A stretch of 64,000 nucleotides of DNA from Hydrangea macrophylla. Lineage: Eukaryota; Streptophyta; Magnoliopsida; Cornales; Hydrangeaceae. A program made the translations under genes and the position numbers. Location of the stretch: assembly GCA_033977485.1 (NCBI GenBank), contig CM066983.1:62925010-62989009 (forward strand), in the 5' to 3' direction. Below the pieces are notes generated by a model. That model did no database searches and was not told where the DNA came from. It saw nothing but the letters and a program-made list of their open reading frames with translations. How positions within the stretch are numbered: position 1 is the stretch's first letter; each line of letters opens with the position of its first letter. Below are positions 9,340-21,612 of this stretch, piece by piece.

Positions 9340-11550
9340 ATGCCGCCGCGTCGTGAGAGTCGTAGTTTTGAGCTTGAGGCTGACGATCAGTTATCGGCTG
9401 CGTCGGTACCAGTTAGAGGCCGAGATCGAGGCCGTGCTCGAGGACGTGGTCCACGGAGGGGCCGTGGTCAAGGTCAAGGCCGTGGTCGAGGTTGTGGTCG
9501 TGGTCGAGGTCACGCGCATGATGTTGCATTTGAGTCTGAAGCTTCCACAGGACCGGTTGATATTCCTGATGGACTGCAAGGGTTACAGAATGTTGCCGAT
9601 GTAATTGCAAGGGCAGTTAGAGATGCTATGCTGCCTCCTCCCCCTCGTGCTCCGAGAGGTGAGACCAATCCCGCTAGAGCTTGGGAGCGGCTGATTACCA
9701 AGGATTTTGATGCTAGGAAGCCGCCATAGTTCTCTGGTAGCTCTGACCCGATGGCTATAGAGGATTGGCTTCAGCATATCATGAAGATATTCAAATTCAT
9801 TGATCTTCATGAGGATGCTCTCCGCATCAAGTTGGCTACGTACTTATTTTCTGGAGAAGTTACCCATTGGTGGGATTGCACCGTGAGTGTTCATCCACTT
9901 GCTGGCATGACTTGGAAGTCATTTAAGAGTCTTTTCCTCGATAACTACTTCCCAGAAGTACAGAGGGACGCAAAGAGGGCTGAGTTCTTTACCCTTCAAC
10001 AAGGGGATATGTCAGTGACGGAATATGCTACAATGATTTCTACCTTGGCTCATTTTGCACAAGAGCAGTTGGTCAGTGATCATTTTAAGGCTACACGTTT
10101 TGCCTCTGGTCTTCGACCCTACATTCGAAAAAGTCTGGCTAGCACGCCTATCACCACTTATGCTGATACTTTGACAAGGGCGTTGGGTGTTGAAAGTGTA
10201 GATTTGGATCTGAAAAGGGCCAGGGAGATCATTACTCCAGCCAAGAGCACTGGTCTGTCTAAGAAAGCTAAGACAGAGACTAGGTCTCAATTTCAGTCCC
10301 AACCTCCTCAACAACAACAACAACGATCATATTCACAACAGAGATCTTTTTATCGAAGTTCTCAACAATCAGGGTTACAGCGAGGTGTGAATGCCGCTGG
10401 GGAGAAAGTTTGCCTCCGATGTGGTGATCCGAATCACTTCATCAAGTTTTGTCCTCAACCACCACCCAAGAAATCTCAGTCGATTGGTTCAACACCGTAT
10501 TGTCCACCATCTCAGGCAGTATCCACTCAGAGCGTGAAACCTTACCAGAATAGAGGTAATCAGGGTAATTATCTGAGGATAGATAATCGTGGTGGTACTC
10601 AGCCACAACAACACCAAGAATCCAAAGGAAGGAATTTTGCTTTGCCTACGTCATCTGCTTATCATGTTTCTGGAAATGTCAGACCGTCTGTGATCCGAGG
10701 TATCGTCCCATTGTTTAACTCTTGGGCATCTATATTGTTTGACACTGGTGCATCACACTCATTCATCTCATCAGCATTTGCATCAGTATTGGGGTTAGAA
10801 ATAGAATGCTTAGAGCATGTCTTATCTGTGGATACTCCGGTTGGAGGTGTTATTCATTTGAATCAAGTTTGTCGTGGTTGTATGCTTTTGATAGCAGACC
10901 GGCAGTTGAGTGTCGATTTGATTGTTATGCCAAATCTAGGATTTGATGTCATCCTTGGGATGGACTGGTTGGTTGAGTATCGAGCTTTCATAGATTGTTT
11001 TAAGCGTCGGGTTACTCTTTTCACTCCTGAGGGAGACAGTTGTAGATTCGAGGGCGATCAGCTAGATTTATCGCTACCCTCGTTATTTTCACGGAGTAGT
11101 TTATATTCTTCTCTTGGAACTCTGGCTAGTTTATTGGCCATGGAGAGGGGCACTCCTCTTGTGGAATTGCCACCCGTTGTTTGTGAATTTTCTGATGTCT
11201 TTCCAGAAGACTTATCAAAATTGCCACCTGTCCGTGCTATCAATTTTGCAATCGATCTTGTGCCAGGCACTTCGCCTATTTCTATTCCGCCATATCGTAT
11301 GGCACTAGCAGAATTGAAGGAGTTGAAACTTCAGTTAGAAGATCTCCAGAATAAAGGTTTTATTCGCCCGAGTGTATCCCCGTGGAGAGCTCCTGTTCTC
11401 TTTGTTAAGAAGAAGGATGGAACGTTGAGATTGTGTATCGATTATCGAAAACTCAATCATGTGACAATCAAGAATAAGTATCCACTTCCTAGAATCGATG
11501 ATCTATTTGATCAACTCAAGGTTCCACTTGTTTCTCCAAGATTGATCTGA
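9340..11550 (+). pseudogene. Element B gag, protease and RT N-terminus (broken)
   Basis: ATG 9340 is preferred because the homologous gag of element C also starts MPP. An Arg/Gly-rich head (RGRGPRRGRGQGQGRGRG) precedes a TAG at 9727-9729, where relatives have a sense codon (PPxFSG). The frame continues from 9730: the retrotransposon gag core (~10000), a CCHC knuckle [14 protein letters not shown] (~10410), the protease motif [12 protein letters not shown] (~10735), then the RT start with [18 protein letters not shown] (~11410). A one-base deletion near 11520 takes the frame out just after LFDQL. Gag packages RNA, protease cuts the polyprotein and RT copies RNA to DNA; this copy cannot make them as one protein. 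Confidence 0.85.
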
Positions 11551-12872
11551 GATCGGGTTATCATCAACTCCGTATTCGAGAGTCAGACATCTCGAAGACA
11601 GCTTTTAGGTCCCGATATGGACATTTTGAGTTTATGGTTATGCCATTCGGATTGACCAATGCTCCTGTAGCATTTATGGATCTTATGCAGCGAGTATTTC
11701 ACGATTATTTGGACAAATTCGTGATTATATTTATTGATGACATTCTTATCTACTCTTCTTCTAAGGAACTTCATGAGGAACACTTGAGAATTGTCCTACA
11801 AGTATTGCATACTCACCGACTGTTCGGTAAATTATCTAAATGTGATTTTTGGTTGGCAGAAGTAAAATTTTTGGGACACGTTGTCTCGAGAGATGGAGTG
11901 TCAGTTGATTCATCAAAGATTGAATCTGTTATGGATTGGTAGCCACCTAAGAACGTATTTGAGGTACGTAGTTTCTTGGGTTTAGCAGGCTATTACCGTC
12001 GCTTTGTAAAGGACTTTTCACGTATTGCTTCACCTTTGACTAAACTTACGCGTAAAGGGGTGAAATTCTTTTGGAATGAGGAGTGTGAGAAAGCTTTTCA
12101 GCTTTTAAAAACTCGATTGACTTCAGCACCGGTTTTGATTATTCTGGAGCGTGGTGTTGACTACACAGTTTATTGTGATGCTTCACTTCTTGGTTTGGGG
12201 TGTGTGCTTATGCAAGAAGGCAAAGTTGTTGCCTATGGTTCTCGCCAGTTGAAGCCTCATGAGCAGAATTATCCAACTCATAATTTAGAGCTTGCCGCCG
12301 TTGTGTTTGCTTTAAAGTCATGGCGTCATTACTTGTATGGGGAACGATTTGATGTCTTTTCAGACCACAAGAGCTTGAAGTATATCTTTACTCAACGCGA
12401 TTTGAATCTTCGACAACGTCGATGGATGGAGTGCTTAGAAGATTATGACTTTGAACTACAGTATCATCCAGGGAAGGCAAATGTAGTTGCCGATGCGCTG
12501 AGTCGCAAGTCACGAGGTTCATTGGCTTGTCTGGCCATTCAGGAATGGAACATGCTCGATCAGATTGGGGAGTTTGAGGTAGAGCTTGACGACTCTGAGG
12601 GTTGTACGTCATTATACTCTGTTATGGCTCAACTGTCGATCATTCAACAAGTGAAAGATGAGCAACAATCTGATCCGGTAGCATCTACTTTTCGTATGCA
12701 AATTCTTCGAGGTGATGTTATAGAAGGTTGGACTTTTGACTCTGAGCATGGGTTGAAATTCAAAGACCGTTTGTTTGTGCCATTGGCAGTTCGTGAACAA
12801 GTGATGAAAGAATTCTATCATTCACGATTAGCGGTGCATCCGGGAGGTAACAAGATGTACCATAATCTGTGA
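11551..12872 (+). pseudogene. Element B RT core and RNase H (broken)
   Basis: After the frameshift, a second frame carries RT with MPFGLTNAP and the catalytic FIDDILIYS (aspartates intact) near 11730. A TAG at 11941-11943 replaces a residue after MDW. RNase H follows with [18 protein letters not shown] and the [11 protein letters not shown] block, then the start of the integrase zinc region ([10 protein letters not shown]). A TGA at 12870-12872 stops it after YHNL. Both stops are one base from Gln or Arg codons, as C-to-T decay would give. Confidence 0.85.
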
Positions 12873-13502
12873 CATCAGTTTTGGTGGAAGGGCATGAAGC
12901 GCGATGTCGCTAAGTTTGTATCTCGTTGTTTGACCTGTCAGCAAGTGAAAGCCGAACATCAGAGAGCTGCAGGGTTATTGCAACCATTACTAGTTTCAGA
13001 GTGGAAATGGGAGCACGTGACAATGGATTTTGTGACAGCACTTCCTAGGTCACCACGTGGTCATGATGCCGTTTGGGTCATTGTGGATCGTTTGACAAAG
13101 TCTGCACATTTTCTGGGAATGCGTTTGACCGATTCAGTTGATGTCCTTAGTCGCTTGTATATTCGAGAGATCATTCGGTTACATGGAGTCCCTGTTTCGA
13201 TTATGTCGGATCGAGATCCGCGGTTTACTTCATTGTTTTGGGAGGGTCTCCATAAAGCGTTGGGGACAGAATTGAGATTAAGTACGGCTTTTCATCCTCA
13301 GACGGATGGTCAGTCAGAACGTACTATACAGACATTGGAAGATATGTTACGAGCTTGTGTTATGGACTTCAAAGGTAGTTGGGAAGACCACCAAACATTG
13401 ATCGAGTTTGCGTATAACAATAGTTATCAGGCAAGTATTCAGATGGCACCGTTTGAGGCCCTTTATGGACGACCGTGTCGTTCTCCCGTATGTTGGACAT
13501 AA
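12873..13502 (+). pseudogene. Element B integrase core (broken)
   Basis: The frame gives the zinc-binding [12 protein letters not shown], then the DDE core: first Asp in [10 protein letters not shown], second in IMSDRDPRF, and Glu in the [13 protein letters not shown] block. It ends at a TAA, 13500-13502, after VCWT, where relatives have a Glu. The catalytic residues are all present; only the stops break it. Confidence 0.85.
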
Positions 13503-14066
13503 GTTGGAGAAGCGTCTCAGTTGGGACCAGATCTAGTAAGAGAAAATACTGAAAAGATAAAACTGATTCGTGCGAGGATAATTACGGCTCAGAGCCGACA
13601 TAAAAGTTATGCTGATAAGAAGAGGAGACCGTTGTCCTTTGAAGTTGGAGATCATGTGTTTCTCAAAGTTTCACCTCGTCGTGGTGTGCTTCGTTTTGGA
13701 CAGGATAAAAAGCTTTCACCTCGTTTCATTGGACCTTTCCAGATTTTGGAACGTGTGGGGGAAGTTGCCTATCGGTTGGCTCTGCCTCTGCAGTTGGCAA
13801 AAGTTCATAATGTATTTCATACCTCGATGCTTCGGAAGTATGAGCCTGATCCGTCTCATGTTTTAGATTGGACTGATTTACCTTTAGAGCAAGATGCGTC
13901 CTATGAGGAGCAACCAGTACATATTCTGGAAGCTAAAGAGCATGTGCTTCGTGGTAGAACTATTCATTTGGTTCGAGTATTTTGGCGACACCATGGTACC
14001 GAGGAGACTACTTGGGAGAATGAGAAGGAGATGCGCGATCGATTTCCGCAACTGTTCTCTTCTTGA
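13503..14066 (+). pseudogene. Element B integrase C-terminus with chromodomain-like tail
   Basis: The frame runs from LGPDLVRENTEKI through FEVGDHVFLKVSPRRG (GPF/Y-type region, FIGPFQILERVGEVAYRL) to the tail EQPVHILEAKEHVL...VFWRHHGTEETTWENE, which matches the chromodomain shape (aromatic residues and a WE(N)E end). Such domains are thought to steer integration into heterochromatin. It ends at TGA 14064-14066. Confidence 0.8.
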
Positions 14067-14127
14067 GTTACTTGTTTTTCCTATGTTGGTTGTTATCTAT
14101 GTGCGAATTTCGCGGACGAAATTTCTT

Positions 14128-14142
14128 TTAAGGTGGGTAGGA
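14128..14142 (+). promoter_or_regulatory. polypurine tract of element B
   Basis: TTAAGGTGGGTAGGA lies directly before the 3' LTR start TGTAATACC, the usual place and composition. Confidence 0.7.
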
Positions 14143-16572
14143 TGTAATACCCCATATTTTAATTTTGAAAATTTTATTAATCAAATAATACCAGTTTTGG
14201 GTTTATTGGCAGTACAATTTTTACCTGCATGTGTGTATCATCGCGTGAGCTCAACACACACAAAGATTGTTGAACTTGGAGCCCAAACAATTCTGTGCAG
14301 TGTGTGCGTGTGTACTATGTGTATAGTGTGCACTATGTGTTTGTGCTTGGAGCCCAAGCAATTTAAATGCTATAAGTAAATACCCCCCACAACATAATCT
14401 CACCCAAACTCTCTATCTCTCAGCACCTCTCTCTCTCTCTCTCGGGTACACACACACCCACAAATATTGGTTATTCACACACACATATCATTACTTAGAT
14501 ACACAAACACATACACATATAGATTCAAGGAGTTTAAATCAAGCTTTGAGCTTCGAATTTTGGGTAAGCTTTTGGACATCCATGTTGTTAAATTCAGTTT
14601 ATTTTTTTAAAACTGTTATTGTAGATATACACATATACATAGACACACACTTATATATATATCTCATATATATATATCGTTAAGGGTCCAAAAATAGCGA
14701 GCAGAAAAACTATCACAGAAACGTGATTTCTTTATATCAAATGAAAGGTCTCGATCCCACGAGGCTCCATTTCAAATTTCAAAAGCTAATTCATAGCGGT
14801 TGCGACGAACGGTCGATTTAAAGTTTTGTCACCATTCGATTTTTCGATAAAATCAAGAGTTGTGGTTTGATTCATAAAAAATCCAATTCCATATTTGGAA
14901 TCTACGCGGAAAAAGGAAGAGATTCATATATTAGAAGTCTATTTTTAATTAAGTTTTCAAAATGGGTCAAAACCAGTATTTGATTTCAAAACAGGGGAAG
15001 GAGAAAGAAGAAGACGACACTGTGACAACTCGCGCGCGCGACCCGCGCGAGCGACCCGCGGGCGCGACCAGGCACTTTTCAAAAACTATTTTTTTAATAA
15101 CCACGTGGCCTTACTAAACAAATTTCGCGCGAGCGAACCGCGCGAGCGTGGTCCTGCACGAGCGGCGACCTTGGGCAGTTTAATAAAATCTTCTGTTTTG
15201 TGGTATTTAAGTCTGCTACGAGCTAAGGGACCTTGTACCCTAAGCTTTAAGAGTTGTACTTTACCTTTGTAGTAGTTATACTCATGCTTTGAGGTGTTGT
15301 ACCTCACTAATATACGCGCATTATTGTATATTGAGATTTGTAACAGATTGAGCAGTTCCGGTTTCTATTCTGATTAATTATTCAGTCTATCCTCGGTGAA
15401 TGGTAGTTCCATATAACCTTTAATAAAGTTGTATAACATGTTAATACTATACTTACGTGTTTACTTGAGCTGCTATGCCTTGAGTGGTTACTTGAGCTGC
15501 TATGCTTTATATGTTTACCTGGATGATTTCAATATGTCTATTATGTTGCTTTGAATTGGTAGCATGCCTTAATAATCTGTCTTATGAAATATTGAATATG
15601 TCTGGATGTTTAGAGCTCGCATATGTCATAGCATTTCATAAGCATGAGCATGAACACGAAAATCACGAAAATGATTTTGGGATGAAAGACCTTAGAGGCT
15701 TTTGATTTTTGAAAAAGGAAGATCTTAGAGACTTCCAGGTTTTGAAAGGGAAGACCTTAGAGGCTTCCGTGCATAAAACCCTCTAGGAGGGATTTTGTTT
15801 TGAAAAGATAGAAATCCCGGATTTTTGGGTAGGCATGTGAGATGGGTACCACTAGGAACTCGAATTGCGGGATGTGCTGCAAGAAACCCCCGTAACATTA
15901 AAGGCTAGGCCTCCGTGTAATTCGTAAGGCCCAAAGTCCCGCACGTTTGAGGCTTGGCCTACGTGGACGGGAAGCCCATGGTCTGGGTAAGGATATTTAC
16001 GATTGAGGGTGAGTGTTTGAAAAGGGCATGAAAATGGTTTTCATGCATTGATATTGGCATTCATGGCACTCACGCATGTTGTATAACAGATGTTATTGTG
16101 CGGTTATATGACTATACGAGCCTTTTTGGCTTATGGACTATTAAACCTTTCTTTCAGGTGATATAGATAAAGGCAAGGCCCCGAGACTTGACAATGCTTC
16201 CGCTATAGTTTGAAGACCCGTGTGTGGGGATTATCATTTAGTTAATGTAATACAATTTGGTTTCAAAGAACCTATTATGTTTAAATTGGACAAATGTTAG
16301 TCCACCCGCTTTTAAATAAAGAGATAGCTTAACTATGATTTTCCGCTGCTTATATTGAAAACGTTTTGTTTCAAGAAAGGAATATTTTAAATGAAAACCA
16401 GATTTCTGATTTATAAATGTTTCCAAATGATGAACATATAATTAAGGTAAACCTCGGAGTCTAGGACCCGGGGAGTTGCCGATTGGTGTCAAAGCCTACT
16501 GTTATGGTTTATTATTGTGCCTCCGCTTGGATGACACCCCGTCGCCGGGATCCGTTGCGGGGCCTGGTGTCA
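14143..16572 (+). mobile_element. 3' LTR of element B (2430 bp)
   Basis: Starts TGTAATACCCC and ends GGTGTCA. It aligns with 6702-9091 nearly throughout; the main differences are in microsatellites and in the GC-rich array near 15028-15155. The base run after the end is TATTA. Confidence 0.85.
15028..15155. repeat. GC-rich CGCGCGAGCG array in the B 3' LTR
   Basis: Same place as the 7538-7680 array, but the first block is longer (an extra CGCGCGAGCGACC unit) and the second is shorter, showing unit turnover between two otherwise very similar LTRs. Confidence 0.7.
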
Positions 16573-17017
16573 TATTAACCCCGGCCCAAGTTTAAGGTAG
16601 GGCTAGTCTGGCCTTAGGTCTTATCATTCCGGGTAGGGCTTGACCCTATCTCTTGAAGCTCGAGGCCCGGATAAAAGGTCAACTAGAAACTTCTCAACAA
16701 TAAAATTATTGATAATTTTAAATATTAAAAATACAAAAAAATTGCAAGTTGCTATATTGAAAGTTATTTCTAACCTATAAAAAAATGGTTACATATATAT
16801 ACTAGTATTTATGCCATTTTAGGATAGATTTAAAGCGCTCAATTAGGCTCTACCTTTGGGCTTAGGGCCGGGCCTAGATTGTGAACTCTTAATCTCGGTC
16901 CAAGCCCGATCTGGCCCTAAAATGGACATGAGCTTATGGGCCAAAGCCCAAATTTGCCCAAGCCCGATCAATATCCGGCCGACCTGCTCAGCCCAACGGG
17001 CCATTTTGACATCTTAA
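16573..17017. repeat. GGGCC-rich remnant of a DNA-transposon-like repeat
   Basis: About 445 bp rich in GGGCCGGGC/GCCCGATC words on both strands, ending CGGGCCATTTTGACATCTT, which resembles the ends of common plant hAT-type non-autonomous elements. The left end is not visible; element B abuts it. No coding sequence. Confidence 0.4.
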
Positions 17018-17341
17018 TGGGAATGCACTACATTGTCTACCAGTACAAAATTTACTAGGATTTTGGCTCATAATTATTTGACCCCATGCGATTAGTCATT
17101 AACGATTCGTGATTCAATTATAAGGAATTTCCACGATTACATAATATTTTTACATTTTTCTGTGCACCACTTATACAACACAGGGTACATGCATTTAAAG
17201 TTAGGTGTCAAATTCAGTGTGAATTTTAAAGTGTGCCTAGCATTACTCATTAACTTCGTTATCATTGGCGGAGCCACTTAGGGATAAGAGGGGCACGTGT
17301 TCCCTTGATTTTTCATAATTAAAATTCTACTTTTAGTTTTT
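17018..17341. other. AT-rich spacer, possible old repeat
   Basis: No gene. The part from about 17267 (GGCGGAGCC, then AGAGGGGCACGTGTTCCC) resembles, in opposite orientation, segments at 36850-36890 and 37840-37853, so the MULE to the right may have landed in an older repeat. Confidence 0.35.
17333..17341. repeat. 9-bp target duplication, left (MULE)
   Basis: TTAGTTTTT matches TTAGCTTTT at 36823-36831 in 8 of 9 bases. Nine bases is the usual Mutator duplication length. Confidence 0.75.
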
Positions 17342-17496
17342 GGGTGGCTTTATTGTCAGAGCTGGTTTCTTTAATGCCAGAGCAGCTCAAAAAAATTGGA
17401 CAAAAATACCCTCATCTTTTCTCTTCTGACCCAAACCCAAACCCAATCATTCATGACTCATTTCTCTCATCTCTTCTCTCTCTACCTCTCTATCTC
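17342..17496 (+). repeat. left terminal inverted repeat of the MULE
   Basis: Starts GGGTGGCTTTATTG and includes AGCAGCTCAAAAAAATTGG and a CT-rich end. It pairs with 36668-36822 along its full length with roughly 80-85% identity by eye. Confidence 0.75.
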
Positions 17497-18053
17497 TCTC
17501 CCCCAAAAACCTAAAAAACCACCACCACCACCACAAATTCCGACAACCACCAACACTACCACCACCACGACATTGGGCTGCCACAATCAGGGCCAGCACC
17601 ATGGGCTGCCGCCGCCACCAACACCACCACTATCCGCCATCACAACCACCACCAACAAACCCATATATACCCTCCCTCTTCTCTCTCCAGTCACCTCTCT
17701 CTCTGATTATCCCAAACCCAACCCAAACCCCTTTCTATCACATATCTGAGCCTTTAAACCCCTTTCTTTTTCAATTTCAATAACCAGATCCAGTTGGAAG
17801 CTGAGTGTTTTTGGTTCAGTTGAAAGCTCTGTTTGGCAACGGTTTTTGCTTCTATTGACTCCCTTTTTGTCAAGATGATCTCTTGTGGTGATGGTGGACA
17901 GTGGCGGCAGCGGCTCTGGTGGTTTAGGGAAGAGAGATAGAGAGAGGTAGAAAGAAGAGATGAGAGAGAGAGAAGAGTGATTGGAGGTGGTAGCCGGTAG
18001 CCGTCGATTCAATTCCCCCAAATTTTTTTGATGGGCTTGTGAATTTATAGGTT
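17497..18053. other. low-complexity MULE interior (CCA/ACC and GAGA rich)
   Basis: The segment has CCACCACCA repeats near 17520-17640 and GAGA-rich sequence near 17930-17985. Open frames here read as Pro/Thr/His runs without family likeness. It may be captured 5' leader of the TMK gene or filler. Confidence 0.5.
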
Positions 18054-18292
18054 ATGGTATTGGATTATAATCCCCTAAATGGGACCACTGGTTGGTTTAT
18101 ACCATCTGAGGTGCGAAATTCAGCTCAATTGATGAATCTTACTTTGATTAATTGTAATTTGGTTGGTCCATTGCCTGAAATTTTTGGTACTACTATTATG
18201 CTTTGGTTGAATGGACAATCTAGCGTTGGAATGGCCGGTTCAATTGATGTTGTTTCATCAATGATGTCTCTCACTAGTTGGGTTTGGGTTTG
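18054..18292 (+). pseudogene. TMK-like LRR receptor kinase fragment (captured exon piece)
   Basis: The frame reads LDYNPLNGTTGWFIPSEV, LTLINCNLVGPLP and LWLNGQSSVGMAGSIDVV, which match the extracellular leucine-rich repeats of plant TMK-type receptor-like kinases (plasma-membrane kinases linked to auxin responses). Relatives have about 20 more residues between PEIFG and LWLNGQ, so there is an internal deletion; the signal peptide, later repeats, membrane span and kinase are absent. The frame is cut by the left LTR of element C at 18293; reading on (to 18362) gives only LTR sequence. Family identification is from memory of conserved motifs. It should be non-functional as a receptor. Confidence 0.75.
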
Positions 18293-20980
18293 TGTCATGT
18301 TTCAGAATTTTATAAAGAATATTTGGGTAATTTCTCCTTTGCTGTTGTTGACTCTTATTTAATTGACTGTATATTTAATTTCAGAGCATGACTGAATTAT
18401 TTTATTTGGCCTTTCATTTGCTTAGAAATTTATTTATGTGCTTGTTGATGTGTTTATTTATTTTTTGGGGTTACACTGTTGGGTCAGACTATCCGTGGGG
18501 ACACCAAACATTTCATTTTTGGAACAAACTAGAGAGTAGACCCCACCCCACTCCCTAAAGCAGGTCAATTCTCCCTCTCCCCTCATTATTCACGTTTCAT
18601 TCTCTCCCCCTCATTCTCTTCTTCTCTTTCAAGCTTCAAGAGCCAAAAACCTTCAAAGATCTTCATTCTTCTTCCAACTCTAACTTCAAGATTTCTAGGG
18701 ATTGTCAAGAACTTCATTATCTGGCATCTCTAATCAACCTAGAGCTTGGAATCATCATTTGGTAAGCATTCTAGAAAACCCCCAAATTCTAGGGTTTCCC
18801 TAGATTTTGAAATTTTGGATTTTTATTGAACTTCTCTTCTATTTTATATCTTCCTTGGAGTGTTTAGAACATCCCCTAAAATTCCTAACTATTTTCCTTT
18901 GGAGATTCTTAGTGTGGTAAGTTTTCAAATCTCTAACAAATCTAGGATTTTCTAGCTTTATGTTTTCTATCCTAACCTTGGGTTGTTATTGCTTAGTGTA
19001 GTCTTCCTGAAGCATCCTTCAAGATTTGGCAAGCTTTGGAGCTACTTGGGTTTTCCTTTTCTAGCTCTCTTGAATATTTCCTTGTTTGGATTTCAAAGCT
19101 TTGAGTTAGATTTACATTGTTGCATTCCATATGTTATGCTTGTCTAAGATGTTTTGAGTACATTTGATATGCTAGGAGAGAACTTAGACACATGCATGAG
19201 ATTTCCCCCAAGTTATGAATTTAGAGTTGTATGCCAAATTGTGAATTACATGCCTTGGTTGTACTAAACATGATTATGTGATGCTAGATATGCCTAGGAT
19301 GCTCCCTTTATGTGAAAAAGCATGCTAGGGTGTTAGTTTAGAAATTCTCGTCAGGAATGTCAAATTATGAAATTTAACTACATTCTTTGAGACCCTTAAC
19401 GGACTAGAACTATTGTTTAATTTATTGTAGTGGGTCATCCTTAATGTCATTATTAACATCATATGCATTGAGGCCTAATCGGCAAGCATTACATTTATCA
19501 CGATATAAATGTTTTGTTTGAAAAAGAGAGAAAAACCCCTTGTGTGTGAATTTTATTTAATAAATCCGAATATGGGTTGTGATGTGAGACAAGGAGAATG
19601 ACCCTTAGAAACATTCAAACTCCAACTATATTCGGTTATCTCCCAGAAGTTGGTATACTACACTCCATGCGCAGGTGGCTCATAGTACAGTAATGAGAGA
19701 GGTGTGCATATATCACGCATATCCTTGAGGCTCTAATCATTTCATTATAGCCGTGGTGGCGATCCATTGCACCTCAATTCATTTTAGTCATGGATAGCAT
19801 ATAGACTTGTTACAATGCTTTCTACGAGCCGTCGTTCTCATAAAAATGACAAAACATTTTTTTAGGTGAGCTTGATAAGGGAAAAGGGCACTTGTGACCG
19901 TGTAGACTTGACACTTTTTGTCCTATTTTGAAGACTCATGCTTGGTTATGTATATGGATAGTTCTCTTGTGAATTTTAACCAGTTGGGGAAGTTTGTAAT
20001 AGTTTAATGCTCTAACAAGAAAAATGGTTGTATTTAATTTTATTACAAAACTTCTTGTACCTAAATTTCCATATTTTGCTCTAGGGGGAGCCTTGTTGTA
20101 ACTTTGAGGGACAAATGTTAGTTCTTGCTTTCCAAACTTGTTAAACTTATTTGTATTATGTAATTATGTTTCCGAGATCGTCGCGTCTCTTTCAACATTT
20201 TACGTATGTGTGTTGATTTGAATCCTTACTGGATTCAGTTATGTTTGGTTTTGTCCTTACCAAACTTATTGCATTTCAATTAAATCCTTGTCGGATTTGT
20301 TCAATTTGCTTTCAAAGGAAATGTTTAAAACATCTCTCTCCCCCAATCTCTCCCTCTCCCATTCTTCCTCTCTTTATCTCTTTCACTTCTCGTTTTTAAT
20401 AAATTTTGAGTGCATGAAGTTCCATTTGGTTTAGACTCATGTTGTATGTTGTTTCAGACTTGTTTAGTCATGTATTGATGTTTAAACTTGAGGATTTAGC
20501 GTAGTTGGGAACATTTCAAATTGCTGTCAAACTGTTGTCAAAAGAAAACTGTACTGTTATTTCAGTTTTCTGTCAAATTGGTGCGGAATTGGAAAAAATG
20601 CTATTTGACAAAAGTTGTGTAGAATCGCATTTTACATGGACTAACTTGGACAGAATGTGAAAATTTCAAAGACATAGCTACTTACAGATGTTTTAAAATT
20701 CAGCAATTATCCAAAAATGATCTTTTATCAAATTTATTATATTTTTTCTTCTCTCCTTGAACTAGTGCTTGTTCGGATAGTCTTTTAATTTAATTTTCAA
20801 ATGCTTTCATCTTTGTTGGACTCGTTAACATGTAAGCCCATTTTGGCATATATGTTAGTGAGTCATGGTTGTTGGAATCCCCGTGGGATCCCAATGTCGC
20901 TTCCGCATTTGTGATTGGATTTTAATTCTTTTCTCTCTATCTTTTCTCTTTCTTCGCGCTTCGGTTTTTGGGGCGTGACA
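18293..20980 (+). mobile_element. 5' LTR of element C (2688 bp)
   Basis: TGTCATGTTTCAG to GGGCGTGACA. It contains CT-rich leader-like sequence near 18560-18680. It aligns along its length with 33956-36647. Confidence 0.85.
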
Positions 20981-20983
20981 GTT

Positions 20984-20995
20984 TGGTATCAGAGC
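20984..20995 (+). promoter_or_regulatory. primer binding site, element C (initiator tRNA-Met)
   Basis: TGGTATCAGAGC lies three bases after the LTR end. Confidence 0.9.
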
Positions 20996-21313
20996 TAATC
21001 GGGTTTGAATACCTAGGGACTATGGGAGTTTAATTGGGCTTACTTACAAACTGTTTTTACTACATGTCTAGGTTTCTATTTGTGCTTGCATTATTTCCTT
21101 TAAAGTTTACTTTGAGTATTGAGTTGCCTAGTGGGCATACTGATATGTTAAATGCCTTCGGGATTATATGACTACATGTTAAATTTTCATGTTCTATGTG
21201 TTTCCATTGGTCGTGATGATGTAATCCTGATTCGATAAATGTTTAAACTAGATGTATAGTAGAATGCTAATGATCTAATTCCTTGTTACCTTGTAGTTGT
21301 CTCCTACCTAGTT

Positions 21314-21612
21314 ATGCCGCCGCATGTTAGGGGTCATGCTAGAGGCCTACCTCCTGGCCGTGCTAGAGGTCGTGCTAAGGGCTGAGGTGGAGTCGCAGGC
21401 CGAGGAGCCTAGTCTTCCTCATCCGTTTTTGCTCCAATTCCTATTCCTGAACCTGCTCCAGCTCCTATCCTTATACCTGCACAGGGAATTCCTGATGGAG
21501 CTCAGTTCTTTCATGAGATGGCCACTGCCATGAGGAATTTCACCCAAACTGCCAAGCAGCAAGGAATGATATATCACCTCCATCACCACCGGTAGCTCCT
21601 GCCATCGTGGCG
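21314..21612 (+). pseudogene. Element C gag N-terminus (first piece)
   Basis: MPPHVRGHARGLPPGRARGR begins like element B's gag. Two stops follow quickly (TGA after RAKG, TAG after GRGA), and a frame slip near 21570 is needed to reach the Pro-rich end (PPVAPAIVA). The piece is cut at 21612 by element D; the rest of gag resumes at 29356. Confidence 0.7.

Larger units (their letters stand above)
6702..16572 (+). mobile_element. Element B: Tekay/Del-like chromovirus (Ty3/gypsy)
   Basis: Long LTRs (about 2.4 kb), a tRNA-Met primer site, gag-protease-RT-RNase H-integrase order and a C-terminal chromodomain-like tail place this among plant chromoviruses. All domains are present in order, but the frame is broken by one frameshift and four stops. 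The 5' LTR lacks about its first 60 bp, where element A ends, so A may have inserted at or beside it. In the first ~185 aligned LTR bases compared by eye I count three substitutions, so it is moderately young. Confidence 0.85.

Noticed and set aside
17396..17749. ORF of 117 codons, Pro/Thr rich
   Set aside because: It is made of CCA/ACC repeats and overlaps the MULE inverted end; no conserved motif.
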